Assembly: GCA_950097015.1 (NCBI GenBank)
Contig: CATNEN010000039.1
Coordinates: 4,104,001 to 4,168,000 of the forward strand
Length of the DNA stretch: 64,000 nt
DNA from: Macrostomum hystrix
Taxonomy: Eukaryota > Platyhelminthes > Macrostomidae
Direction: 5' to 3'
Under the pieces are notes generated by a model. It did no database searches, was not told the DNA's origin, and saw only the letters and a list, made by a program, of their open reading frames with translations. Each line of letters starts with the position of its first letter. The first letter of the stretch is position 1. Of this stretch, positions 1 to 11,029 are shown in pieces. Made by a program: the position numbers and the translations under genes.

Positions 1-234
1 TGTTGGTGAGGCATTGTGCTGTCACAGGACATGGTGTTGGTGAGGCATTGTGCTGTCACAGGACATGGTATTGGTGAGGCATTGTGCATTGTGCTGTCAC
101 AGGACATGGTATTGGTGAAGCATTGTGCATTGTGCTGTCACAGGACATGGTGTTGGTGAGGCATTGTGCTGTCATAGGATATTGTGTTGGTGAGGCATTG
201 TGCTGTCATAGGATATTGTGTTGGTGAGGCATTG
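1..234. repeat. 34-bp minisatellite in SLC7 intron 1
   Basis: Tandem units of about 34 bp begin TGTTGGTGAGGCATTGTG and carry a CTGTCACAGGACATGG half. Some copies repeat the CATTGTG block internally or have CATAGGATATTG instead of CACAGGACATGG. The array begins outside the window and stops about 30 bp from the donor of the SLC7 exon, so it lies in that gene's first intron. Confidence 0.9.
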
Positions 235-262
235 TGGTCAAAGGAGTGATCGAAGGAATTAC

Positions 263-392
263 CAATGCCCAGCAGCACGAGGTCCAAGGTGGTCAGGCAG
301 CGTTGCAGCGGGGTGTCCATGAAGTCGCGGTCCATTGTTTTGCGTCGAAGCATTGCCGACCAAACTGCCCGTAGTCGCTCCGCAGCTGGCAT
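263..392 (-). CDS. Cationic amino acid transporter (SLC7 family), first coding exon, partial
   Basis: The exon encodes about 43 residues starting at the ATG at 392. The block LRRKTMD...TPLQRCLTTLDLVLLGIG resembles the N-terminus of SLC7A1-4 transporters, where a motif of the form LRRK..D......L.RCL.T.DLV.LGVG precedes the first membrane helix. The family carries arginine, lysine and ornithine across the plasma membrane. The exon ends at 263 in phase 1 with donor GTAATT, and the rest of the gene lies beyond the left edge. An AG two bases before the ATG could be a cis or spliced-leader acceptor. Only the N-terminal signature is visible, so the subfamily cannot be named. Confidence 0.7.
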
Positions 393-418
393 GACTGAAG
401 CTTTGATAGACGAACCAG

Positions 419-655
419 ATATTAGTCTGCTAGGTTTTAGTAGATTTTTCTGATAGGTTTTGGTAGATTAGTCTGGTAGGTTTCGGTTAATTAGTCTGGT
501 AGTTTTCGGTTAATTAGTCTGGTAGGTTTAGTAGATTAGTCTGGTAGGTTTCGGTTATTTAGTCTCGTAGGTATCGGTAGATTAGTCTGGTAGGTATCGG
601 TAGATTAGTCTAGTAGGTATCGGTAGATTAGTCTGGTAGGTTTCAGTAGACTGTA
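419..655. repeat. 23-25 bp minisatellite upstream of the SLC7 exon
   Basis: About ten degenerate units of the form TTAGTCTGGTAGGT plus TTCGGTAGA or TATCGGTAGA. The array starts about 30 bp upstream of the transporter start codon, so it lies in the 5' leader or an upstream intron. Confidence 0.85.
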
Positions 656-1289
656 TGCTAGATTATTCAAGAACTGCAGTCTGGTAGCTGTGTGTTTCTT
701 GCCGACAGAAGAAAATTAAGGCTCAAAATGTTTTCTAAATCCAACGGAAATGTGACTTACTTTCTGCTGGCTTAACTGAATCCGATTTTCACAACGCAGT
801 GTTCGGCAACTGTTAAACACAATGAGCACAGATCATTGCTCAGTGCTCAAATGACTGCCTGCCGATGGGAATACTCACTTTTCCCTTCTTACTTCCGGTT
901 ATGGGAAGTGGGAAGCTGGGAGGTTGCAGTGTTGGCCAGCCATTGGCTGCAATGTTTCCCAGCGCACAGCTAGACATCCATCTAGCCAGCATCCAGACTA
1001 TTTGAATATATATGGGATCATTAGCCCAGATCCCGGACTGTGCCCCAATTCGCTAGCCAAACCAAAATCCCAAGAGAAGCCGCAGCCGCTTTGTCTAAAA
1101 GCGTCCAAAGGTTCGTAACTGAAATTTCTCCCAGTTGGAAATTGGCGAATTCGAATTCTGGAAATTCTAGTGAATATTTCATTACAGCCGATAATACACA
1201 GGAAATCGAGGAATTCACATCTGCAACCAATTGGTCCAGCAATGCAAAACTGGCACCGCGATGGCACATTAATATATTAAGAGCTTTGA
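656..1289. other. Non-repetitive stretch, no gene recognised
   Basis: Mixed-composition sequence between two arrays. Open frames of 64-89 codons exist on both strands at 924-1300, but none has a recognisable domain or a consistent splice context. It could hold the promoter or 5' leader of the minus-strand transporter. Confidence 0.4.
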
Positions 1290-1890
1290 GGAAGGGATGA
1301 TGTGGTTTGATGAAGGGATGATGTGGTTTGATGAAGGGATGATGTGGTTTGATGAAGGGATGGTGTGGTTTGAGGAAGGGATGGTGTGGTTTGATGAAGG
1401 GATGACGTGGTTTGAGGAAGGCGATAGGAGTTTGAGGAAGGGATGATGAGCTTTGGGGATGGGAGTTTGAGGAAGGGATGATGAGCTTTGGGGATGGGGG
1501 TTTGAGGAAGGAGATGGGGGTTTGAGGAAGGGGATGGGAGTTTGAGGAAGGGATGATGAGCTTTGGGGATGGGAGTTTGAGGAAGGGATGATGAGCTTTG
1601 GGGATGGGGGTTTGAGGAAGGAGATGGGGGTTTGAGGAAGGGGATGGGAGTTTGAGGAAGGGATGATGAGCTTTGGAGATGGGGGTTTGAGGAAGGAGAT
1701 GGGGGTTTGAGGAAGGGATGATGAGCTTTGGAGATGGGGGTTTGAGGAAGGAGATGGGGGTTTGAGGAAGGGATGACGTGGTTTGAGGAAGGCGATGGGA
1801 GTTTGAGGAAGGGATGATGAGCTTTGGGGATGGGAGTTTGAGGAAGGGATGATGAGCTTTGGGGATGGGGGTTTGAGGAAGGGGATGGGG
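1290..1890. repeat. Complex minisatellite, GAAGGGATGATG family
   Basis: Tandem mosaic of two related units. One is GATGATGTGGTTTGATGAAGG (1290-1430). The other alternates GGAAGGGATGATGAGCTTTG with GGGATGGGAGTTTGA (1430-1890). It is strongly purine-rich on the plus strand. The 311- and 207-codon minus-strand open frames across it are by-products of the low-complexity unit. Confidence 0.9.
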
Positions 1891-2761
1891 GTTTGAGCAA
1901 TGGGAAGGGGTTTCAGGGAGGGCGGATGGGGTGTTTATGTGGCTGAACTCGATCAAGGATGAAAAATAGCTCGTAAAAATAAGACAATTAAGCGAAGCAC
2001 ACGAGTGCTTATTAATTGCTGCTTTGAGGCATAAAATTGGTCATTTATTGAATTACATATCAGTACTGGTGATATGTACTGGCAAACTCTGAATCGCATT
2101 TATTTGGTTTAATAAAAATACATTCTTACTAAAATGTGTGGCAAAATGGACGGATAACAGGTAAATAGTCGTTGAGCACATTGATTCTGTCAAAATCTCA
2201 GATTTTAATCTTAAACATCGCTTCAAAAACGCATTTGCTAAAGAATGAAAAAGTTCCATTAAAAAAGTTCTAGGCATTAGTTTCATAAAGTTTTAATGAG
2301 TAAAAAAGATTTTAAAAAACTATATTGAAATTTGTCACAAAAGAAGTATATTTGGCAAAAGCAAAGCTGAAAAGTGCGGAAGACAAAAACAAGAAAAAAT
2401 AAAGGCAAAATTTCTTGGAAAAATGGCGCTTTTCGTGTGAATCAGAAACTTTAGATAGTTGCTACTAACAGAAAATCTGTGTTAGTAGTGCTCTACAAAA
2501 ATGAAAAAAAATCTGCTGAGATAAAAAATCATTGAAAACACGAGAAATAATATTTACAGAAGAGCCAGTCGCTAATTCCCTTGCATTGAGATTCCTGGCC
2601 TGTTTGGCATCAACTTCCCTGGCAACCAACGCTCATACCTGCACTTCTGACTGCCTTAAAAAACATTTGACTGGAATATAAAGTTTACTTTAAGAGCTAA
2701 TACGATGTACTAGTGGAGATTCTAAGATTCTTACGTATGAGGCTTATCTTAAGCATATAAA
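1891..2761. other. AT-rich intergenic stretch
   Basis: A-rich sequence between an array and the 3' end of the receptor gene. It presumably includes the receptor's 3' UTR, as that gene reads leftward and stops at 2762. The 77-codon minus frame at 2053-2286 shows no known domain. I see nothing else supportable. Confidence 0.5.
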
Positions 2762-5700
2762 TTAAGCCTCAAGATTATCTCGAGGCGCATAGGGGCTGCT
2801 CTCGTTTTCGATGGTGTTTCGCTGCTCAGCCGGGCGCTCTAGCGGTGTTTGGCTCGAGCTAGAGCTTGAGTTCGAGTTCGGTATATAGTTCAGTGGAATA
2901 TCTGCAAATTTCAATGGTTGAGCACTGCATATTAGTTGCTGCTTTAGTGACGGTGACCACAAAGCCATCAATAGCTCACACACAATCACACCGGTGTACA
3001 CCTACAGAAACACCTGTGCTATACTCACATGCCCTAAAGTTGTACATACACTAAGTACCCCATGGTAATTAAACTCTATGCAATGGTTGGCCATTGCCTG
3101 AAAGCCATTGCCACGAAGTGAAATTTTAGGCACTGGCGCATCATTTGGTGACTAGACCAGAAGCCAGCGAGGAGGCAATTCTGACCATTTCGCTGACTCC
3201 TGAGCGCACATTCACACGGATATCGTACGCAGGCACACACTCACACAGGTGTGTACATTTTCCCTGACTTTCTCATCGTCAGGCAGTGTACATTCCCAAG
3301 CCTTCTCTCCGCGGCTGCGCCCAAAATGTGGCCTCGCCGTGGAATCGAGCTCAGCTGACCTTGGTGCGAGAGGCAAACCCGTTGACCGCTCAAGCCTGCC
3401 ACTGACTCCCTTCACATGCCCTAAGTACACTTGCCGTGTGTTCCCTGTGTACACCTGCTCACTGAAAACAGATGCGAAACCTACCAAACTGATTCGTATC
3501 CTCGCCACTGCCGCCATTGTGAATCGCGATACCGTTGCTTAACGGAGTGGTCGCTGTAGCCATCTCGGCATTGCTATCGTCGATATTCTGGTTAGCATTC
3601 AACTCCACATGCAGCAGGCTCGGATACCGATTCGCCACTGCCGGCGGCACCCGGTGGCAGCAAAGCCGATTGCGGTACCACCAAATGGCGAAGGCAACAG
3701 CTGCGATTAAAACGGCTACGGCTACGGCTACGGCGAGGCCAATGACGTTACTAACTGGAACGATCCGATTTACTGCCTCGTCTGACTTCTCGATGATGAG
3801 CGGCTCCAGCTGCAGCAGCTTTGTATCGCCGTTGCCTAGCAACAGATTGGCACGCAATCGAAGCGAAGGCGAGGTCGACTCAGACAGGAGGGCTGTTGAA
3901 AGCGGGCAACGGAATCGAGTCGTAGACTTGGCGATCCGGCTGCAATTAGCGACTCGAGTAGTCGTCGCACTGCTGGCGTAGGCAACGTCAAAACTGATGA
4001 CGAAGAGTCCGCGCAGTCCACAGCGTCGCGGCGCAGCCTCGAATTCGACGTAGCCCTTGCGGCGCAGCCAGGTTGGCGCCGAATTTAGCAACGACTCGCC
4101 TTCCATGGCGAAAGCTCGCTGGCGACAAACACAATGACCGCCAGGAGCCGACGCGAGCCCATTCTCTGAGGGAACTAAAAAACTGCCGTTCGACTGACGT
4201 CGACTTATCTTCACCCACGAGCCGTTGAATTCGGCGTGGCCAGATGTGCTGACCCGGGTCGCATTGTCATCCGCCATGACGGACTTCGGCGGAGAAATCG
4301 GCCGACACGATGACCAAAGTGGTTCCAGTGGCGATGCGCTGAAAATTAATTGGCAAAGTTCTTTTAAAGCCCTTTTCGGGTCGTCGACTCGAACCCGTGA
4401 CCTCCTATGGAAACTCACTCAGACACGGCATGGCAGGCGGCAATCTTCGATGGTGGACTGAAGTCCGACTCAGCCAGCCTCAGCCGCCATCGGGCGGAAG
4501 CGGCAAAGCCGTGGTCGTCAACTTCATCTTCGCGTTGAAGAAACAGCAGCACCTGCAGCTCGGCGTGGCTCGCCGTCGACGCTTCGTCGTCACCGTCGAG
4601 ACATTCAGCCAGCTGGACAGCTGGTATAATCGGCGTTGACGGACCCTGGCCGGCCGAGGTAGCAGCCGACACCGCCAGCGCATTGCCTGAGCAAAGCAGA
4701 GAATAGCAAAACTGATGTCCGAGATGGCCTACTGACAGTAGAAATACGTGATTATTAATCGCATACAGCCAAGAAACGGCAAGGATTTGAGCCTACCCTG
4801 CATCATTTCATTCACTGGCGCCCAGACTCCACCGTTTTCCCCGGCTGAAGGCGACGGCGACAGTTCGGCAATAAGCACCAGCTGGCCATCAGTGCCGTTC
4901 GCGGCCTTCGAAAGACTCAGCAGCGCATAAGAGAGTATCGGTCCGTTCCTACAAGCGTCAGGAGGCGGAGCCACCCAGGCTGTGCGGAGCAGCCGCAGCG
5001 CCAGCTCCGGGGCGCAGGGTCGCCAGACGGGCGTCGTAAGCCTCGCCGTAACCGGCGTCGACCAAGCCGCCCGGTTAAAATAGCGCGGGCGGCAGTCCAC
5101 AATGGCCGCGTATTTTTCGTTGCCCCGAGCAGGCACCAATAGGCGCGTCGCGTTCGCAATCGACGTCGCCTCGACGTGGCCGTCGGTTTCGCCAATGCCG
5201 CTTTGAAGCCGCAGCCGAAGGCGACACTCGTAGTCCCGCAGGCGCGCCGGGTCCGGCCGGGTCGGCGGCGAAAATTCGGCGACAACAGCGACGCCAGTCT
5301 TGGGCGAAGGCGAGACCAACACGTTGATAGCTGTCGTGACACGCAGATCGATCACTGGACCAGCTTGTTCTGTGAATGAGTGAGACAGAAATTTGATTGC
5401 TTCTTAAAAAGCCGAAAGTTAAATAAACTTCAACTTTCCCTGTCCCTCCCTCACCACTTCCGCCCTCTACATCCCTCATCTCTTCCGCCCTGTCCCTCAC
5501 TCACCATTTCTGCCATCTAAATCCCACATCTCGAACGCCCTCTCCCTTCCTCATCTCCGCCCTGTCCCTCCCTCACATCTTCCGCCCTGTCCCTCCCTCA
5601 CATCTTCCGCCCTGTCCCTCCCTCACATCTTCCGCCCTGTCCCTCCCTCACATCTTCCGCCCTGTCCCTCCATCACATCTTCCGCCCTGTCCCTCCCTCA

Positions 5701-7774
5701 CATCTTCCGCCCTGTCCCTCCCTCACATCTTCCGCCCTGTCCCTCCCTCACATCTTCCGCCCTGTCCCTCCCTCACATCTTCCGCCCTGTCCCTCCCTCA
5801 CATCTTCCGCCCTGTCCCTCCCTCACATCTTCCGCCCTGTCCCTCCCTCACATCTTCCGCCCTGTCCCTCCCTCACATCTTCCGCCCTGTCCCTCCCTCA
5901 CATCTTCCGCCCTGTCCCTCCCTCACATCTTCCGCCCTGTCCCTCCCTCACCACTTCTGCCCGTCCCTCTCCACAACAGACCAGCTCACCAAACTCTCGC
6001 CTGTCGCTGTCCAGTAGTATCCAGCGGCCGCACCAGCCCAGCAGGTTGCAGGCCCGGGCCCTGAGTAGCACTTTACTACTGTTATCGCCTCTGACACTGC
6101 CTAATTTGTCATCCACCATTGTCCACCGACAGAGACCTTTCGCATCGCAGCTGCAAGCTGTCGTCACTGGCTCGCTAGTGCTGCTGCACTGGCGATATGC
6201 GAAACCAGTTGAGCTGCGTGCAAGAACATCATAGGTCGTTGTTTTCTTTGACTGATGATTTTTAACAAAAGTCTTACAATATTATCTCACCTATCGGCAA
6301 ACTGCAGCACCAGGTGAACCCTGCCCTGTGAAATCAGAATGTTGGACTCTCTCCAGACCTGCTCAAGGCCTGGTTTGGGTAAGCAGCTGAACTCGGCCGA
6401 GTCGCGGTTCGGCCATTCGCAGGCGAGTCCAAACAGCTCGGGTGGGTCTGCAACCGATGCAAAATTGTGTGGTCCAAAATAATACCGAATAGCGGGTGGA
6501 GACAGATTGTAGTTGGATAGCGGGGGGAGACAGACTGTAGTTGGATAGCGGGTGGAGACAGACTGTAGTTGGATAGCAGGGGGAGACAGATTGTAGTTGA
6601 ATAGCGGGTGGAGACAGATTGTAGTTGGATAGCAGATGGAGACAGACTGTAGTTGGATAGCGGGTGGAGACATATTGTAGTTGAATAGCGGGTGGAGACA
6701 GACTGTAGTTGGATAGCGGGTGGAGACAGATTGTAGTTGGATAGCGGGGGGAGACAGATTGTAGTTGGATAGCGGGTGGAGACAGACTGTAGTTGGATAG
6801 CGGGTGGAGACAGACTGTAGTTGGATAGCGGGTGGAGACAGATTGTAGTTGAATAGCGGGTGGAGACAGATTGTAGTTGAATAGCGGGTGGAGACAGACT
6901 GTAGTTGGATAGCGGGTGGAGACAGACTGTAGTTGGATAGCGGGTGGAGACAGATTGTAGTTGGATAGCGGGTGGAGACAGATTGTAGTTGAATAGCGGG
7001 TGGAGACATATTGTAGTTGAATAGCGGGTGGAGACAGATTGTAGTTGGATAGCGGGTGGAGACAGACTGTAGTTGGATAGCGGGTGGAGACAGACTGTAG
7101 TTGGATAGCGGGTGGAGACAGATTGTAGTTGGATAGCGGGTGGAGACAGACTGTAGTTGGTTAGCCTGTGCAGATAAGAGATGAGCAATATCTCACCTCC
7201 TACAAAGAGCTCAGCGTGAGCATAGCTAGTATGGCCGTCATCGCTCATATTGACGCACTGATAGGTGCCTGAGTTGGCCCTTCTAACATTAGTCAGAGTC
7301 CAGGCAAAAGTCGTTGAATTAACTTTCCATGCGCTGACCGTTTCAGTCGCTCCTTTAGTGCCCGGAGCTGACCAACGAACCCGCAGATGACTTTGCAGAG
7401 CATGGGAGGTGATTTCTACTAGACCGGCATCCGGTAAGACAGTGCAGAGAACCGTCAGGTTGGCTCCAGACCGCAGAAAGTTGCTGGGTAGAAGCGCGAT
7501 TGCTTGAGGGTGGTCGAAAATATTATTTAGTCTACAAACATATGTTTCTACAGAACACTTTTAAGTTCAAATAACAATTAACAGATTGCCATTTCAGGTT
7601 TGCAAAAAAAGTAAAGAAAATATAAAATTGCTAAAACAATTTACAAAAAAGCAGAAACACCAAGTACTTACTGAATGGTGCTTGAATGTATGCATTAGCA
7701 AAGCATAGGCCTAATAGCAGAAAAATTGACTGTACAGTGACAAGACCAGATTTATATTTGGCCTGAAAAAGCAT
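2762..7774 (-). CDS. Class I cytokine-receptor-like single-pass membrane protein (gp130/Domeless type)
   Basis: Eight exons: 7774-7672, 7547-7197, 6447-6291, 6213-5990, 5369-4797, 4686-4419, 4338-3485, 2901-2762. All phases agree; they sum to 2670 bp, 889 residues. Signal peptide 1-28 (hydrophobic SIFLLLGLCFANA). Ig domain about 40-150 (LTVLCTV, then SGTYQCVN). Cytokine-receptor-like module from about 151: PPELFGLACEW...EFSC, C..C....LCRWTM, then RARACNLLGWCGRWILL, in the order of gp130 domain 2. The next FN3 ends with VDCRP....RAAWSTPVTARLTTP, placed like WSxWS but keeping one Trp. A further FN3 has VAPPPDACRNGPILSYALL. After a Cys-containing stalk, one helix (about 755-778) and a 110-residue tail with three tyrosines (YPSL, YIPN, YAPR). 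I see no clear Box1 or YxxQ. The family signals through JAK/STAT; that role is inferred. Gene model strong; family assignment moderate. Confidence 0.72.
3130..3430 (-). mobile_element. tRNA-derived SINE, family 2, copy in the last receptor intron
   Basis: The head (about 3425) resembles a Ser/Leu tRNA and is followed, on the minus strand, by CTCGATTCCACGGCGAGGCC and a body ending near GAATTGCCTCCTCGCTGG. The same body occurs at 46270-46565, 52700-53035, 43900-44105, 23785-23940 and 55330-55410. This copy has lost part of the anticodon region. Confidence 0.75.
5570..5957. repeat. 25-bp minisatellite in receptor intron 4
   Basis: At least fifteen near-perfect copies of a 25-bp unit, CCTCCCTCACATCTTCCGCC plus CTGTC. 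A more degenerate lead-in runs from 5440. The array fills most of the 620-bp intron between the exons ending at 5990 and starting at 5369. It is pyrimidine-rich on the plus strand. Confidence 0.95.
6488..7165. repeat. 28-bp minisatellite in receptor intron 2
   Basis: About 24 copies of a 28-bp unit starting ATAGCGGGTGGAGACAGA and ending TTGTAGTTGG, with CTG/TTG and GGATAG/GAATAG variants. It occupies nearly all of the 749-bp intron. Every minus-strand unit carries CAACTACAG, which looks like a splice acceptor. The long minus-strand open frames here come from the array. Confidence 0.95.
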
Positions 7775-8887
7775 CAAAAGTAGACTTCTTTTAAAAGACA
7801 AGTGAAGATATGAGCTGCAAAATAGCTAGTAAGTTCATTTTTACCAAATATTATGGTACCTAGACCTAAGACCTGATTAGATGCATTCAGATAGTTAATT
7901 CATCTAAATATTGGAATAAATATTGAACATAAACCATGATAAAAGCTGTGGCAACTTATCAATCAACAGAAATGATGAGTTGCAAGGTACTTTTCGAAAA
8001 ACAGTTTCTTTATACTGGTAGGAAAAACTATCAATATGTTTGCTATGGGAATGCCTTGCTATGGCTTGCTGTTGCTGTCTTCTTTTGGATATGACATGGC
8101 TAGTCTTCTTATAAGTATAGTTTTCTCTAGAACTAATAATTAATGTTTCATAAAATACACAAAATCACATATAACTTTTTTCCACTCAGACATAATACTA
8201 TGATATAGTTCTATAAGCTGCATTATGAAAGTATAAAGATTAAGAAATATTCATCAAAATAATATAGCTATTTTATACAACTATTTTCATGGCTGAACAG
8301 TTTTTGACATTTATTTGTTTCTTAAGAATACAAGTAAAATACAAGTGTAACGCTAGTCCTACTCCCTAATAGAAAACTGCAAGTTTAGAAAATTATATTA
8401 TAACAATGGGTATGTTTATAAAAGAAAGTATAAATGTTTTCACTTAAGAAAATAACTCAAAATTACTCCAGACCTATTTACTATATTTTCTGATAAACTC
8501 TTAGCCAGTTTAAACAAGTAGCTATGCTTTCAATCAACAATATTGGTACTATACTATCCGTGGTACTATTCAAAAATAACTTATTTTCCATTAGTTAAAA
8601 CTACGCTACGTCACAAAGCACGCTGAATGAGAAGTCGTGTTTAGAATTCCGGGATAATAGCGAACTGTGTTTCGACGCTTGCGAAAAGACTGGTAGGTAT
8701 ACTTAGCTGCCCTTACTCTACTATAAACTAATCGAATTTATATGATGGATTTTTTGTATGTAAGACTTCATACAGTACAACTTGCTATTTAATACCTTTT
8801 AAATTTTTATTTTGCTACTGAGTATGGTTTAATACAATAATAACTAATTAATAATAAATAATTCAATTAATAATTATAATTAATAAT
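7775..8887. other. AT-rich intergenic stretch upstream of the receptor
   Basis: AT-rich DNA before the receptor's first exon (which reads leftward from 7774), so it probably contains its promoter and 5' leader. No TATA box or other element can be placed with confidence. No open frame with a recognisable product. Confidence 0.5.
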
Positions 8888-9190
8888 AATTGATTACACC
8901 TGCCCCAATCGGTTCAGATGTGCAGCCGACAGCACAGCCGCAGCTAATGCGCGGCGCATCTGAAGGCTGCGTACAGCTGTTCAGTCCACGGACTGGGGGG
9001 ACGCCACACCCACCTTCAATTATCCCAGCTGATGCTGGTACCCATTTAACAGCTGGGTGAACTGAAGCAATGCAGAGTTAAGTGTCTTGCTAAAGGACGC
9101 AAATTGTTCCAGTCGGGGTCGGGAATCGAACCCCCGACCTTCAAGTCGTGAGTCCGACGCCCTAACCACTAGGCTACAACCTCTACTACT
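8830..9190 (-). mobile_element. tRNA-derived SINE, family 1, copy A
   Basis: On the minus strand the head near 9185 reads TAGCCTAGTGGTTAGGGCG (box A) and GGTTCGATTCC (perfect box B). The body contains CACCCAGCTGTTAAATGGGT and GGCGTCCCCCCAGTCC, followed by a tail of TAATTAT-like repeats (about 8830-8890). A second copy with the same orientation and tail start is at 33270-33540. Body domains of this kind occur in other invertebrate SINEs, but I cannot assign the family without a database. Confidence 0.85.
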
Positions 9191-9720
9191 ACTACTTATA
9201 ATTTGCTACTGAGTATGGTTCAATACAAATATACCACAGTGCTGACCCAAAGGTAGAATGTAATCATTCCTACCAGAGGCAGCCAGGTGAGCGACTCATT
9301 GGTAGTTAGTTGAGGTCCAGTTGCTAAGGTTTCGTTGTGTAATATTTTATGTATATGTAGTAGGTTTGGCCAGTGAGGTCTCTAATAGAGACTATACTAC
9401 TTAAAAGAGTAGCCCTACTACCAGTGCTACCACCCCTTGAGGTCCTAGACTCCAAAAATAAAACATAATCCGATAGGCTCCCGTTTGCTAAGACCAAAGC
9501 AAAACAAAAATTTCCGTCAGAGGGACTCTATTCTGCAAAAATTTAAAGGAAATTAAAAAGTGGATTGCTCGTCGTCACTTTTAAATGATTACCAACAATG
9601 AGAAGAGTGAAAAGGAGAAGGGTTGTGTGTTTTCTAAATTTTTATTTTGCTACTGAGTATGCTTCAATACAAATATACCACAGTGCTGACCCAAAGGTAT
9701 ACAGGTGCTACCTTTATTCA
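9191..9720. repeat. Dispersed direct duplication around a SINE
   Basis: The phrase TTTGCTACTGAGTATGGTT is present at about 8810, 9200 and 9650 (G/C variant). The last two copies extend through ATACCACAGTGCTGACCCAA for about 60 bp. The SINE lies between the first and second copies. No gene is recognised in this stretch. Confidence 0.7.
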
Positions 9721-9724
9721 TCTC

Positions 9725-10270
9725 ATCTCATATTAGATATGAGATGGGAACAATGGTTAGATTTGGGATGCGAACAATGGTTAGATTTGGGATGCGAACA
9801 ATGGTTAGATATGAGATGGGAACATTGGTTAGATTTGGGATGGGAACAATGGTTAGATTTGGGAGGGGAACAATGGTTAGATATGAGATGGGAACAATGG
9901 TTAGATTTGGGATGGGAACAATGGTTAGATATGAGATGGGAACATTGGTTAGATTTGGGATGGGAACAATGGTTAGATTTGGGAGGGGAACAATGGTTAG
10001 ATATGAGATGGGAACAATGGTTAGATTTGGGATGGGAACAATGGTTAGATTTGGGAGGGGAACAATGGTTAGATATGAGATGGGAACAATGGTTAGATAT
10101 GGGATGGGAACCATGGTTAGATATGAGATGGGAACAATGGTTAGATTTGGGATGGGAACAATGGTTAGATATGAGATGGGAACAATGGTTAGATATGAGA
10201 TGGGAACAATGGTTAGATATGAGATGGGAACAATGGTTAGATTTGGGATGGGAACAATGGTTAGATGTCT
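9725..10270. repeat. 24-bp minisatellite A (GATGGGAACAATGGTTAGAT)
   Basis: About 22 copies of a 24-bp unit, GATGGGAACAATGGTTAGAT plus ATGA or TTGG. Since 24 is a multiple of three and the unit lacks stops in several frames, it produces 200-224 codon open frames with an 8-residue repeat. I regard these as non-coding. The unit is nearly the same as that of the array at 11030-11395. Confidence 0.95.
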
Positions 10271-11025
10271 AGAAATTGTTTTAGAGGTCCAATTACTAAG
10301 AAGATAAGTAATATTATCCCTTCCGATTGCACTCCATTCTACGTCAATTAACACTGACTGGGCATAAAACACCACAATTATAGTAACCATTAATGAAAAG
10401 CTGTGGAATTATTATGCAAAAATACGTGAAAATGAGAAAGTCGACTTCAAGATTGAAGAAATTCAGTTGCTAAAATTTTTCATCCGAACCAAGTGCCAAA
10501 ATTAAGCTTATACAAATAATCTCATTCACCTCATAAACAAAACTGGAATTCACTAATCCAAACAAATATATTTGCTTAAATGAAATGTATTGGTGTTCAA
10601 AATTCAGGTACTTTGGCTTTGTTTAACTAAGAACAAACAAGAAGACTTTTATTATCATGTAGAGAACGGCAAACGGGTAAAATGCAATAACCAAATCATA
10701 TGGAAGTAATAAAAGATCCATTTCTATTGTCGAGCAGAAAAAGACTATTTGTAAGCCTTACAAAACACCTTAATCGATGAAATAATGTTCCATCGATTAG
10801 ACTCGCAGGATATATGTTTCTATCTACTTTCAAGCAAAATTGTTATAACACAGATAACACCCACTTCAGAAAGGGCAGCCAGACTGCAAAAATATGAACA
10901 AGGCAGGAGGACCACAGCACAATACCATGCAGTCCAGAAAAGTAAAACAAAGGCATTTATCAGTGGCAAACCTAATTTTGTAAAATGGAAGTAGTCAGAT
11001 CCTGTCGGATCAGAAATACCAAATG
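10271..11025. other. AT-rich spacer between two related arrays
   Basis: Ordinary AT-rich sequence of about 750 bp separating the two 24-bp arrays. The 69-codon plus frame at 10785-10994 has no recognisable domain. No RNA gene or SINE seen. Confidence 0.5.
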
Positions 11026-11029
11026 TGGG

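Noticed and set aside
2053-2286. 77-codon minus-strand frame
   Set aside because: AT-rich, no family resemblance, no splice context.
3535-3981. 148-codon plus-strand frame
   Set aside because: It is antisense to exon 7 of the receptor, which has a membrane helix and matching splice phases.
9115-9187. Possible functional tRNA gene on the minus strand
   Set aside because: Box A and B are good, but no acceptor stem pairs and the sequence continues into a shared SINE body.
9598-10390. Open frames of 200-224 codons on both strands
   Set aside because: They are produced by a 24-bp stop-free array, appear in several frames at once, and have no splice or domain support.
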